Shown here: piece after piece, positions 1-8,900 of the stretch | How positions within the stretch are numbered: the stretch's first letter is position 1 | Layout of the letters: the number at the start of each line of letters is the position of its first letter | Assembly (NCBI RefSeq): GCF_025370755.1 | Contig: NZ_JAMXFC010000002.1 | Span: forward strand, 1 to 64,000 | Direction: 5' to 3' | Source of the DNA: Laspinema sp. D2d | Lineage (GTDB): Bacteria > Cyanobacteriota > Cyanobacteriia > Cyanobacteriales > Laspinemataceae | DNA: 64,000 bases | Program-made: the position numbers and the translations under genes | Notes under the pieces: generated by a model | What the model saw: the letters and a program-made list of their open reading frames with translations, nothing else | Told to the model about the DNA's origin: nothing | Databases searched by the model: none

Positions 1-217
1 CCAGACCCCTTACCTCTACATCCGCTCACTTTACCCCTCAATACTTGTTAGGGGTTAAAAACATATATCTGTAAGGGTAGAACCCTCCGGATGCATTCCT
101 TCCTAATGGAAGAATGGGCCATTCTCCCGGTTTCATATCAATCTATAAAAGGCCCTATCCCTTCTCGGGTTTAGAGTGGGTGAGTGCTTCTATTTTGGCT
201 AAGATGCCCTAAATGTT

Positions 218-982
218 ATGCAAGGGAACACACCGTTTATCATTGTGTTGACTGTAGGTGCGATCGGCGCAGCACTCGGCGGTGCTTATTTCGCATCCCA
301 ATCCCCTCAATCACTGCCTCCAGTCACCCAACTCCCCACCCAATCTCCCCAATCCCCCCCATCACCCCAATCCCCCCCATCTTCCCCATCCCCCCCATCT
401 TCCCCATCCCCCCCACCCCGTACTCCCCAACCCATCATGATTACCCCCTCCCAAGACAATTGCAAAATTACCGCTGCCATTGTCTCCGATCCCAACCCAC
501 CAGCTAACGTTCGTTCCAGTCCCGAAGTAAACGCCACAAATCTTTTAGGGACACTGAGTAATGGAACCTATCTCAGCGTTACGGAAGAACAAAATGGCTG
601 GTTTAAAATCAATAGTCCCGTGGAGGGTTGGGTTGCCAAAAGTATCACCGAAAGTTCTTGTTCTGAAATCACAGAACGGATTAATTTCCCCTCCAATGGC
701 ACCTCAGCCCGAGTCAAAGGGCGGATTATTGGCGGCGGAAGTCATGAATATTTGCTCAAGGCATCTGCCGGTCAAACCTTGACCCTCTCAGTTTCCGAAG
801 GTGCGTTACCCTTTGTTTTTATCCCCAATGACCCCAATCAGCAAAATGACCTCACCGGAGGGGGTCACTATACAGGGCTGGAAAACTGGAGTGGAACTCT
901 CCCCACAACTGGGGACTATCTCCTAGTTTTAGACTCGCATTTCCGAGGGTTGACTTATGATTTTCTGGTCGAAGTCAAGTAA
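218..982 (+). CDS. Membrane-anchored SH3-domain protein with proline-rich linker
   Basis: 254 residues. Residues 6-26 form one hydrophobic segment (uncleaved anchor or signal peptide). Residues 30-75 are a low-complexity Pro/Ser/Gln linker built from repeated SPPSPQ/SPPSSP units, suited to crossing the peptidoglycan. Residues about 80-150 look like a bacterial SH3 domain (NVRSSPEVN, then GWFKIN and EGWVAKS), a fold usually used for cell-wall or protein binding. Residues about 155-254 resemble a pre-peptidase C-terminal (PPC-like) beta domain ending GDYLLVLDS. This suggests an exported wall-associated protein; the exact role is unknown. The next gene is convergent and only 2 bp away. The 217 bp upstream hold no recognisable gene. 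Confidence 0.75.
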   Translation: MQGNTPFIIVLTVGAIGAALGGAYFASQSPQSLPPVTQLPTQSPQSPPSPQSPPSSPSPPSSPSPPPRTPQPIMITPSQDNCKITAAIVSDPNPPANVRSSPEVNATNLLGTLSNGTYLSVTEEQNGWFKINSPVEGWVAKSITESSCSEITERINFPSNGTSARVKGRIIGGGSHEYLLKASAGQTLTLSVSEGALPFVFIPNDPNQQNDLTGGGHYTGLENWSGTLPTTGDYLLVLDSHFRGLTYDFLVEVK

Positions 983-984
983 GC

Positions 985-1719
985 CTAACGCGGATTGATT
1001 TGCTCTAAAGAAATATCCAACAAGGGATAGTCTTGCCAGTTTTCTGCATCAAAATGCCACCATTCGGTAATCAGTGGAATAAAGCCTTCTTCAGTCATCA
1101 CAGATTCGAGTAATTGACTGTTTTGGCGGGCTTGAGGGCTAACATCAGTTCCTTCGTAATCTCGGGCCGCGCGATCGCTAAAATCATCAAAGTCCGTAGG
1201 CATTTCTAATTCATTGCCCCTTGCATCAATCAAGGTTAAATCGACCGCTGCACCACGATTATGACGCGACCCCCTTGCCGGATTGGCAACATAGCGCGGA
1301 TCCGGCAAAACTTCCCACATTTTCCGGGTTACAGATAGGGGCCGATAACAATCAAATACTTTTAACCCTAGTCCCCTTGATTCCAATTGCTCTTGAACTC
1401 GGGATAACTTTTGAGCGATGCTAGTTCGCAAAAGACATCGAGGGACAGAGTACAGTTTGACCTTCAAGAAATTATTGGCAGTGGCATAGCGAATATCTAG
1501 GGTAATGTCTGGGTTAATATCTTGGATATCTACTAATTGTTCCCCCTCAGACGGAGGGATATCTGAAGTTATGTCCACTACAACGGATGGACTCGGCAGT
1601 ACCACTTCTCCGGGACTAACTCCCTTGAAAATCCGAACTGATTCCGCCCGATGCCAAAATCCGATAGTCATGACCAACCCTAAAGCAAGAGAAAATAAAA
1701 GAATGTACTTGAGTTTCAT
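985..1719 (-). CDS. D-alanyl-D-alanine dipeptidase, VanX/DdpX-like (peptidase M15D)
   Basis: 244 residues. An N-terminal membrane segment (5-22) and a spacer precede a VanX-type domain (65-240). The zinc ligands and catalytic residues are visible: His153 and Asp160 in SRHNRGAAVD, and Glu219/His222 in EWWHFD. Arg126 in CYRPL fits the conserved substrate-binding arginine. The family cleaves D-Ala-D-Ala, either to recycle wall peptides or, in vancomycin-resistant bacteria, to deplete the dipeptide. No vanA/vanH ligase or reductase lies nearby, so wall recycling is more likely than glycopeptide resistance (inference). It is convergent with the SH3-protein gene. The N-terminal anchor suggests it acts outside the cytoplasm. 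Confidence 0.85.
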   Translation of the reverse strand: MKLKYILLFSLALGLVMTIGFWHRAESVRIFKGVSPGEVVLPSPSVVVDITSDIPPSEGEQLVDIQDINPDITLDIRYATANNFLKVKLYSVPRCLLRTSIAQKLSRVQEQLESRGLGLKVFDCYRPLSVTRKMWEVLPDPRYVANPARGSRHNRGAAVDLTLIDARGNELEMPTDFDDFSDRAARDYEGTDVSPQARQNSQLLESVMTEEGFIPLITEWWHFDAENWQDYPLLDISLEQINPR

Positions 1720-2080
1720 GGTATATTTCTCAGTTTTTGAAGTAACCCGGATAGCGAATATTTAGAGCAAACTGATTGAAATCAAGGATAGATATTCCTA
1801 GATTTAAGGGATTAAATTTTTTGAATAAGCAAATAGGGATAATTTTATACATTTTAAAAGGATGTTTAATGAACTCATCAAATCAGAATTTGGATAATTA
1901 GGGGCTAATTTTGCTCAAAAAAGTTTAGTGAAGAGTGGGGCAAGGGAGGAACAGGAGAGTGGCTTCATAAAATTTAACCAAACCCAGATCCCGAGGAGGA
2001 GCGGAAAAGGAATACTGTGAAAAGACTGATAAAGAGCTTGACAGTTTCTGCGTAAAACTGACCCCTATAGTAAAATCATC
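1720..2080. other. Intergenic region between divergent genes
   Basis: About 360 bp between the leftward dipeptidase gene and the rightward WD40 gene. It is AT-rich in its left half and must hold both promoters. No conserved hairpin, tRNA or small ORF was seen. Confidence 0.5.
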
Positions 2081-4888
2081 ATGACCATTTTCCCACTGGA
2101 GCGGGGAGAAACACCCGAATCCCTCAATCCGTTAAATCCTTATCATTATGGTCGGCTGGCCTACTGGGTCTTTTTTCGTCCCAGTGTACTCCGTAGCTAT
2201 TTGTACAAAGCTGCCCCTGATTTGTATCGACAAAGCGGATGGAGTAAATTTCGGGGCAGTTTTAAGGTCCCGGGATATCGAAACCTCTATCTAATGGCGA
2301 TCGCCTCTGTAGTGAAATGTTTGTTCCTACTGGCCTTCACTTTTTTCCTCTATACCATTGCTGTAAATCAAGGTCATACTGGGTCCATTGAGTCCGTCGT
2401 GGCCCTCTCTGATACCCAAGCGATGTCCGGGTCAGCGAGAGACTTTACCGGAGACAGCAGCTTAAAAGTATGGGATCTGGATAGAGGTGCATTGGTGCGA
2501 ACGTTACAGGGTCATCGCAATGGAAGTAACGCCGTGGCCTTACTTCCGGGACAACGGGCGATTACTGGGGGAAGAGACCGCGCCGTTAACATTTGGGACC
2601 TTTCCGGGGGTCGTCGCATCCATAATCTCCAAAATCACAGTCGCTGGATTGAAGATATAGCGGTCACCCCAGACGGGGCCTTGGCAATTTCAGCCTCTGC
2701 AGACAATAGCCTCATAGTCTGGAATATTGAATCCGGAAAAAAACTCCATACCCTTCAGGGTCATATCGGTTCCGTCAATACAGTGGCAGTGACTCCAGAT
2801 GGAACCCAAGCTATCTCTGGATCCACCGATGGAATGGTGAAAATTTGGAATCTGGAACAGGGAACTCTAGTACGAACCTTGAGTGGTCATACGGGAGGAG
2901 TTAATGCGATCGCCCTCACCCCCGATGGCACACAGATCATTTCTGCCAGTCTGGATGGTTCGATTAAGGTATGGGCCCGCTCATCGGGGACTGAACGGCA
3001 CAGTCTGATGGCACATCCCGGAGGGGTCAATACGATCGCTCTCACCCCAGACGGACAACAGGTGATTTCTGGGGGGGCCGATGGAACGGTCAAGGTCTGG
3101 ACCCTCAATCAGGGAACTCTCCGGTATGAGTTAACCGGACATGGGGGGTGGATTAATGCATTAGCAGTCACTCCAGACGGACAGCAAGTGGTGTCGGCTT
3201 CCAGTGACCACACTTTGAAAGTCTGGAATCTCCAAGAAGGGTCTCTGGTGCATACTCTGGTTGGACATCAAGAGTGGGTGAGATCGGTGGCAGTAACCCC
3301 CGATGGACAAAAAGTCATTTCCGGTGCCGGGGATCTCCGCCCGAAAGTCTGGAATCTCACCTCTGGGGAGGAAATTCCCCTCAAAGCGGTGGAACGTACC
3401 CTCTTTTGGACTACCCTGGGGTTTGCAGTTGGGGCTTTTTTCCTCTGGATCTGGATTGTATTCGCAACAGCACTGATTCTTACTTGTAGTTTTATGGCCT
3501 TGGGGTTGGCCGGTAGTGTGATAGCTGCGTTGTTCCTGGCCCTAGCAGGGAGTTTCCTGTTCACCAATCTGGTGATTTTGAATGATTTGCTAAAGATTAA
3601 TCCACCCTATCAACAGATGTTCGGGGCGATCGCAATTGATCCCTCGTTACTCACGGTCGGGTTTGCAATTTTCTTAGGAATAATCTGGTCTGTAGCTTTT
3701 GCCTTAGCAGGACGCAGTGGGTTGGCTGCCTTGGCTGGGATAGGGTTGATTTTGATGATTGCTGTAGCCCTGGCTGCATTCGAGGCCAATATTATCAAAG
3801 ATAAAGATATTGCCTCCCGAGTGCGGTTCGTAGCGGGAGTTTCCCGAGGGGTTGAAATCGGATTTTACTTTAATTTGCTCGTGACCATCGGATCGTTGCG
3901 CCTCCTGTTTTACCCGATTGAGTGGATAGCTGCACTGAAAACTCATCGACGCGGTGAGGGACATCCGGTGTTTTGGGATGAGTTGCTCGTGTTGCCACTG
4001 CCGAATAGTCGGAAATCTCTACTCCAGCAGTTGCAACGGGATGAAAAAGCGGGTTTACACTCGATCGCGGAAGTCTGCCGCAACCCCTTTCAGCGTGCAA
4101 TGGCTTTGAGTGCTTTATCTCGGTATTTACATTCCACGGAGTACCCTCTACATCTGCTGTATGCGATCGCCCGCGACCCAGATTTAAGGGCCTATCTTTG
4201 GTCCCCCGTCAGTGCCGAAGATTGGCGAGGAATCCCAGAACGCCGACACGTGTTATTGGGTGAATTGGGGTTGCAACCCGTAAAATGTGGGAGTGATTGG
4301 TTAAATCAAGTCGCTGAGGATGGGATTGGCGTGCTGACTTGGTTCCGGCGATCGCATCGTCAAACCCCCCTAACTCGGTTTGCAGCCCTCCTCTACCAGT
4401 TGCTCAACTGGGAGGGGAATTCCTCCCCGTTAGATTGGACTGACTCTAAACAAACTCTGGGGAGTCTGCGCGACTACCCAGGAGGTGTCGAAATTATCGA
4501 CTCTTTGACTATTTTGGCCCGATTTGCCGCTGTGGAGAACCTCTCGGACCTCAAAAGTGCGCTGGAGACGATCAATGAGTCCTCTACCTTTTACCTAGAG
4601 GAAGGAGAGTCTCAGAGGGCAGGATCGGGCTTGATTCGACCAGAAGTTCTCAGTGCGATCGGCCATCTAGCAAAAATTGGGACCTTGATCTGTGACAATT
4701 CTACTCTGATGGATTCTGCACACCGGCTGGCAACTTTAGCCCAAGCGACAGTCGCCCTGGACACCCTGGAAGTGGAGGCAATCGCCTCCTTCATCACCCC
4801 AGAACGCGGTATTTTTGAGCAGATTATCCACCAGTGGGGGCGGTTGTTACTGCACGAAACTGCTGCCACGGCCAAAAGCTTAGTTTAA
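2081..4888 (+). CDS. WD40-repeat integral membrane protein
   Basis: 935 residues. Residues 70-95 form a first membrane segment. Eight WD40 repeats follow (about 98-445), each with a GH near the start and a terminal VW/IW (KVWDL, NIWDL, KVWNL), enough for one beta-propeller. Residues about 447-620 contain several hydrophobic helices. The C-terminal 300 residues are soluble, mostly helical and not recognised. The propeller between membrane segments suggests a protein-interaction platform held at a membrane. There is no kinase or other catalytic motif. Repeats 4-8 are very alike (VTPDGxQxxS), a sign of recent internal duplication. The annotation as a WD40 protein is firm; the function is unknown. 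Confidence 0.8.
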   Translation: MTIFPLERGETPESLNPLNPYHYGRLAYWVFFRPSVLRSYLYKAAPDLYRQSGWSKFRGSFKVPGYRNLYLMAIASVVKCLFLLAFTFFLYTIAVNQGHTGSIESVVALSDTQAMSGSARDFTGDSSLKVWDLDRGALVRTLQGHRNGSNAVALLPGQRAITGGRDRAVNIWDLSGGRRIHNLQNHSRWIEDIAVTPDGALAISASADNSLIVWNIESGKKLHTLQGHIGSVNTVAVTPDGTQAISGSTDGMVKIWNLEQGTLVRTLSGHTGGVNAIALTPDGTQIISASLDGSIKVWARSSGTERHSLMAHPGGVNTIALTPDGQQVISGGADGTVKVWTLNQGTLRYELTGHGGWINALAVTPDGQQVVSASSDHTLKVWNLQEGSLVHTLVGHQEWVRSVAVTPDGQKVISGAGDLRPKVWNLTSGEEIPLKAVERTLFWTTLGFAVGAFFLWIWIVFATALILTCSFMALGLAGSVIAALFLALAGSFLFTNLVILNDLLKINPPYQQMFGAIAIDPSLLTVGFAIFLGIIWSVAFALAGRSGLAALAGIGLILMIAVALAAFEANIIKDKDIASRVRFVAGVSRGVEIGFYFNLLVTIGSLRLLFYPIEWIAALKTHRRGEGHPVFWDELLVLPLPNSRKSLLQQLQRDEKAGLHSIAEVCRNPFQRAMALSALSRYLHSTEYPLHLLYAIARDPDLRAYLWSPVSAEDWRGIPERRHVLLGELGLQPVKCGSDWLNQVAEDGIGVLTWFRRSHRQTPLTRFAALLYQLLNWEGNSSPLDWTDSKQTLGSLRDYPGGVEIIDSLTILARFAAVENLSDLKSALETINESSTFYLEEGESQRAGSGLIRPEVLSAIGHLAKIGTLICDNSTLMDSAHRLATLAQATVALDTLEVEAIASFITPERGIFEQIIHQWGRLLLHETAATAKSLV

Positions 4889-4946
4889 GGACAGACAATT
4901 CCCCGCTTAAAATCCCCCGCTGCTCTTGCTGGGTTTCAATCAAGTC

Positions 4947-4977
4947 GGTTCCGGGGGGTTACAAACACCCCGGAACC
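4947..4977. repeat. Stem-loop after the WD40 gene
   Basis: A perfect 10-bp inverted repeat, GGTTCCGGGG (4947-4956) and CCCCGGAACC (4968-4977), with an 11-nt loop. It lies between two convergent genes. There is no T-run, so it may protect the 3' end or act as a bidirectional stop rather than being a classical terminator. Confidence 0.55.
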
Positions 4978-5092
4978 TCGGTGGCGAACTGTTCAATATT
5001 TCCTCAAACCTTAAAGAGGTTGGTTTGTGCAGACCCATTAGAGTCATTTGAGGACTAAAAACAGACATTTTTTCAGAATTATGCTATTTGTT

Positions 5093-6166
5093 CTATTCGC
5101 TTCCTTTTAATTCTTCCCACATGGCATGATACGCGGGTTTAGGATGATAGAAGTTATCAAAAATTAGCGGGTCTTTACTCCCAGTAAACCCAGTCATCCA
5201 GCTATGGCGATCGGTGAATCCCCACATCACTAACGTGTTGCAGTTGGAGGCATCTAAACAGACCTTCAAGAAATCCCGGTACATTTTAGCTTGTGCCTCT
5301 AATTGCTGCTCTGGAGTTCCTTTAAACTGATTTATGGGAATATCCATTTCTGTAATCATCACGTCTAATCCCAGTTCGGCATATCGCTTCATGTTTTCAG
5401 CGACTTCTTCAGGGTTATTTGTGGATAAAAATCCCAGGTGGCTTTGGAATCCCACTGCATCAAGGGGCGCTCCTCTTTGCCGGAGTTCTTTTGCTAAATT
5501 ATAAAAGGATTGAGACTTAGCATTAAGTCCTTCTGCATAGTCGTTAATATATAATAAGGTCTCTGGATCGGCTTCACGAGTCCAACGGAGCGCTAGATCA
5601 ATATATTCCGGTCCAATGGTTTTATACCAGATAGTTTCTCTTAAGCTCCCATTGGCTTCTACAGGTTCATTCACCACATCCCAAGCATAAATCTGACCTC
5701 GATAGTGACCCACTACGGTCTGAATGTGATCATGGAGGATTTCCATGAGTTCCTCACGGGAAAAATTCCCTTCCACGACCCAGCGGGGAAGAGCGTGAAA
5801 CCATGCCAGTGCATGACCCATCACCTTAATATCATGTTCTTGGGCAAACTGAACGATCGCATCGACTTGAGTAAAATCATAGCGATCGCGTTCTGGATGA
5901 AGTCGCCAAAATTTGGTATGGTTCTCAGGGATGATGATGTTAAATTCCCCGGCCAACACCTCTCGATAAGTGGGGTCGTCTTGTAAGGGTTGGGGTTTAA
6001 TAGCCGTTCCAATTAAAAAGTCCCGCTTTGTTGCCAGTAATCGGAGGGACTCTGCCGCTGAATTGGTGGGTTGGGGTGGGGGTTTGGTAGCAAAACTTGT
6101 AGAGGAGATGGACCAGACGATCGCCACTATCACCAGAATATAGGCGATGAAGGAACGGAGTTTCAT
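5093..6166 (-). CDS. Secreted endo-1,4-beta-xylanase, GH10 family
   Basis: 357 residues from the chosen ATG at 6166. An upstream in-frame ATG at 6241 would add 25 residues ahead of a clean signal peptide (MKLRSF, then a hydrophobic stretch 6-25 and a likely cut near SFA/TKPP). The GH10 barrel fills residues 45-355. The acid/base is Glu167 in VVNEP and the nucleophile is Glu273 in MITEMD. Other family landmarks are NHTKFWRLHP, GHALAWF and VMWGFTDRHSW. The family cuts beta-1,4-xylan. In a cyanobacterium the substrate may be its own or neighbouring extracellular polysaccharide (inference). It lies 99 bp downstream of purB on the same strand but is probably transcribed separately. Confidence 0.9.
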   Translation of the reverse strand: MKLRSFIAYILVIVAIVWSISSTSFATKPPPQPTNSAAESLRLLATKRDFLIGTAIKPQPLQDDPTYREVLAGEFNIIIPENHTKFWRLHPERDRYDFTQVDAIVQFAQEHDIKVMGHALAWFHALPRWVVEGNFSREELMEILHDHIQTVVGHYRGQIYAWDVVNEPVEANGSLRETIWYKTIGPEYIDLALRWTREADPETLLYINDYAEGLNAKSQSFYNLAKELRQRGAPLDAVGFQSHLGFLSTNNPEEVAENMKRYAELGLDVMITEMDIPINQFKGTPEQQLEAQAKMYRDFLKVCLDASNCNTLVMWGFTDRHSWMTGFTGSKDPLIFDNFYHPKPAYHAMWEELKGSE

Positions 6167-6265
6167 GCGCGACCTCTTATGAACATTAAGGTGAAGGATG
6201 AAGGATGAACCGAACCCTTGACTATTCAATTCATCGTTCATCCTTTCACTTCCTTTAGGCTGGTT

Positions 6266-7561
6266 TTAAATGTTTAAGCGTTGGTAAACTGTATCTAGGT
6301 GTCTTAGCTGGTATTTCGGGTCGAAACAGTCTTCGATTTCCTTTGGTGACAGATTCTCTGTGACCGTGGGATCTTTGACGATCGCCCCATGAAAGTCCCC
6401 GTCGGGTTGATTCCACGCTTGATGGGCGCAGGATTGTACGACTTTATAGGCCGCTTCCCGATTCATGCCTTTTTCCACTAAGGTCAGCATGACTCTCTGA
6501 CTGAAAATCACGCCGCCGTAAACGTTCATATTTCGCTTCATGTTCTCGGGATAGACTTGGAGATTTTTCACCAATTCTGAAATTTCCCTCAACATAAAGT
6601 GAGTTAATATGCAAGCATCGGGCAGAATCACGCGTTCGACGGAACTATGAGAAATATCCCGTTCATGCCAAAGGGCTACATTTTCCAAGGCTGTTCCGGC
6701 ATGACCCCGCACGATTCTTGCCATTCCGGTTAAGCGTTCAGACCGGATTGGGTTACGCTTATGGGGCATGGCGGAGGAGCCTTTTTGTCCTTTGGAAAAG
6801 TATTCCTCTACTTCTAGGACATCAGTGCGCTGGAGGTTACGAATTTCTACGGCAAAGCGTTCGATGGAAGCGGCTAGGAGAGCGAGATGCTGTAAAAAAT
6901 CAGCATGGCGATCGCGCGATATCACCTGAGTAGAGGCGGTATCGGGTTCGAGTCCGAGTTTCTGACAGGCAATCTCTTCAATCCGGGGTTCGATGTTGGC
7001 GTAGGTTCCCACGGCTCCCGAGATTTTACCCACAGCAATATCTGATCGCACTCGCACGAGGCGATCGCGATGGCGCAACATTTCGGCTAACCATCCAGCC
7101 AGTTTAAACCCAAAGGTAATCGGTTCAGCATGAATTCCATGCGATCGCCCGATTTGGACCGTATCCCGGTGTTGCTGCGCTTGATAGCGAATGGCTGCGA
7201 TCGCGGTTTCCAATTCCGACAGCAACAGATCCAGACTGGCGACCATCTGCAATGCTAAAGCAGTGTCCAACACATCGGAACTGGTTAATCCCAAATGAAT
7301 GTAACGTCCGGCTTCCCCGACATACTCATTCACATTGGTCAAAAAGGCAATCACGTCATGGCGAACTTCGGCCTCAATTTCGAGGATGCGCTTGGGGTCA
7401 AAATTAGCCTTGGCTTTAATCTCTTCCACTGCCGATGCGGGAATATAACCCAATTCGGCTTGAGCGTCACAAACAGCCAGCTCGACTTCAAGCCAGGTTT
7501 TAAATTTATAGGTCTCAGTCCACAGTGCGCCCATTTCGGGCAAGGTATAGCGCTCGATCAA
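6266..7561 (-). CDS. purB: Adenylosuccinate lyase
   Basis: 431 residues, the usual length for the short bacterial form. The fumarase/aspartase-superfamily signature SSAMPHKRNP lies at 262-271 and carries the catalytic serine loop. The catalytic histidine region RSHGIHAEP is at 139-147 and TSSDVLDT at 93-100. The enzyme works twice in purine synthesis: it releases fumarate from SAICAR to give AICAR, and from adenylosuccinate to give AMP. It is cytoplasmic and tetrameric in known homologs. The start MIERYTLPEMG is the standard family N-terminus. The neighbouring genes are unrelated to purines, as is common in cyanobacteria. Confidence 0.97.
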   Translation of the reverse strand: MIERYTLPEMGALWTETYKFKTWLEVELAVCDAQAELGYIPASAVEEIKAKANFDPKRILEIEAEVRHDVIAFLTNVNEYVGEAGRYIHLGLTSSDVLDTALALQMVASLDLLLSELETAIAAIRYQAQQHRDTVQIGRSHGIHAEPITFGFKLAGWLAEMLRHRDRLVRVRSDIAVGKISGAVGTYANIEPRIEEIACQKLGLEPDTASTQVISRDRHADFLQHLALLAASIERFAVEIRNLQRTDVLEVEEYFSKGQKGSSAMPHKRNPIRSERLTGMARIVRGHAGTALENVALWHERDISHSSVERVILPDACILTHFMLREISELVKNLQVYPENMKRNMNVYGGVIFSQRVMLTLVEKGMNREAAYKVVQSCAHQAWNQPDGDFHGAIVKDPTVTENLSPKEIEDCFDPKYQLRHLDTVYQRLNI

Positions 7562-7705
7562 CGTCCGGCACAGAATACAACTGTCTCATTTTACCCCCTC
7601 TGTCTGCATATTCTGTCCGTAGTCGTCTCAATCTTTTTTTGCCCAGTTTATTACCTGATTTTCAACCCAACCATCATGACGATTTACGACAATTCGGGGA
7701 AAACA

Positions 7706-7780
7706 TGAGACGGAGCGATCGCCTAGGGCGTTCTGAGGCATGAAGCTAATTCTCTTCCCGGGTGCGATCGCTCCATCTCA
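7706..7780. repeat. 17-bp inverted repeat containing HIP1 sites
   Basis: Left arm 7706-7722 (TGAGACGGAGCGATCGC) pairs with 7764-7780 at 16 of 17 positions across a 41-nt loop. Both arms end in the HIP1 octamer. It lies upstream of purB and could be a regulatory site or a dispersed repeat. Confidence 0.5.
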
Positions 7781-7880
7781 GGGACCGAACGCTCTGCTCA
7801 CCTTGCCGGTTTATGTTTTTGAATGGGGGTAAGGGACTTCCATTCCATTGCCCTTGACCCCATTCGTTGGCTTCTTGATA

Positions 7881-8087
7881 TCAGACTCCCTCGGTTGGGG
7901 CGTGGTGATTTCCCTGGGGGGACGGAACGTGATCACCAAGCAGAATCATCCGTGCTATATAAAAGTCCTGAGACACATGGAGGAAGGCCAGCCATCCCTT
8001 CACGACGAAGCGGAATAGTTGGATTTTCATCAAACTGGCCTCTAAGCGATTGAGATCAGAACCTAAATCCCTTTTTACTCGACTCAT
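7881..8087 (-). CDS. Doubtful small hypothetical protein
   Basis: A 68-residue frame from an ATG at 8087 (a GTG at 8114 would add nine residues). The middle is amphipathic (LMKIQLFRFVVKGWLAFL) and the composition is protein-like, but no family is recognised and no good Shine-Dalgarno precedes it. It is listed because the stretch otherwise has no gene. It may be spurious. Confidence 0.25.
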   Translation of the reverse strand: MSRVKRDLGSDLNRLEASLMKIQLFRFVVKGWLAFLHVSQDFYIARMILLGDHVPSPQGNHHAPTEGV

Positions 8088-8450
8088 AGCCGTTGGCTTT
8101 ACTCTAAAAGCCACTGAATTCTTATATTTTTATTTTATCACTAAAAATCCAGGAATTTAACATGATCTTTTATGAAGCCTAGGGAGCAAAACTCAATTTT
8201 CCTCCGTAGTTTTACGGGAGTTTCCTTAGTCCATTTCCAGGGGCTTTGGGTTTGATGATAAATCAGCCCCTTTTCCCCAATAGTGCTGATGACGAGCCGA
8301 TCAATCCCCCTCTTTGACTCCCTGAAAACCTCATGCTTATAGACGCACCCTAATTAACCGATCGCTCCCTGGATTTAGGGAGCGGTTGTAACTGTACTTC
8401 TGCAATCCTAGCTACTCTAATTCCAGAAATAAGTTAGAAGATAACTCAGG

Positions 8451-8861
8451 TTAATAAGTGAAACTGTTGATTTTTTGCTCTCCATCAAAAATCACGAACA
8501 ATACCACAGTATTCTGTTCAAACCGAGTCGTTAAGAGAACCACGTCTTGCTCCTCACCCGGAACCGTCTCAGTAGACACAATTTCCTGAAAAGTACCCGA
8601 TTTATCTACTAAATCTTGCCAAGTTGTTTTCAAAGTTTCTGGGGTAATATTTTCCCGAGCCGTAGCATCGTATTTCTGCAAAGCTTGGTTAAACTCTCCT
8701 TCGGCGAGTAAAGAGACAAATTCCTCCGCTTGGGAGACCATTGGTGTTGCCTGAGCAATCGATTCAACCCCCTTGAGGGGTTGGAAACTTTGAGCTTGAG
8801 TCGGTAAAGGATCAACGACCGCAACAGTCGCCAGCAAAGCCAAAGAAAGAATAGTTTTCAT
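8451..8861 (-). CDS. Secreted DUF3887-like protein
   Basis: 136 residues with a signal peptide (1-23, cut near TQA/QSF). The mature part matches the pattern of DUF3887: a helical start (EEFVSLLAEGEFNQALQKYD), then LKTTWQDLVDKSGTF, then beta strands (VVLLTTRFEQNTVVLFVIFD). The domain belongs to the NTF2/SnoaL-like shape class and its role is unknown. A GGAG motif lies 9 bp before the ATG. It is downstream of, and on the same strand as, the ComM-like gene, with about 40 bp between them. Confidence 0.75.
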   Translation of the reverse strand: MKTILSLALLATVAVVDPLPTQAQSFQPLKGVESIAQATPMVSQAEEFVSLLAEGEFNQALQKYDATARENITPETLKTTWQDLVDKSGTFQEIVSTETVPGEEQDVVLLTTRFEQNTVVLFVIFDGEQKINSFTY

Positions 8862-8900
8862 GAGAGTTAGCTCCTTAAAATAGCGAATAAAAAATGCTAT

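Larger units (their letters stand above)
7562..8450. other. Long mostly non-coding stretch
   Basis: About 890 bp with no well-supported gene. It holds a HIP1-containing inverted repeat (7706-7780), one doubtful small ORF (7881-8087, minus) and a short hairpin CGCTCCCT/AGGGAGCG at 8363-8384 just downstream of the minus-strand DUF3887 gene, which may mark its 3' end. Confidence 0.5.

Noticed and set aside
2038-2071. Consensus promoter TTGACA/TATAGT before the WD40 gene
   Set aside because: The boxes are 22 bp apart, too far for a standard sigma-70 promoter.
2887-3567. Long minus-strand ORFs inside the WD40 gene
   Set aside because: They are antisense shadows of the repeat-rich gene; codon pattern follows the plus-strand frame.
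7295-7708. 137-codon plus-strand ORF over the start of purB
   Set aside because: Antisense to the conserved N-terminus of purB and with no plausible motif.
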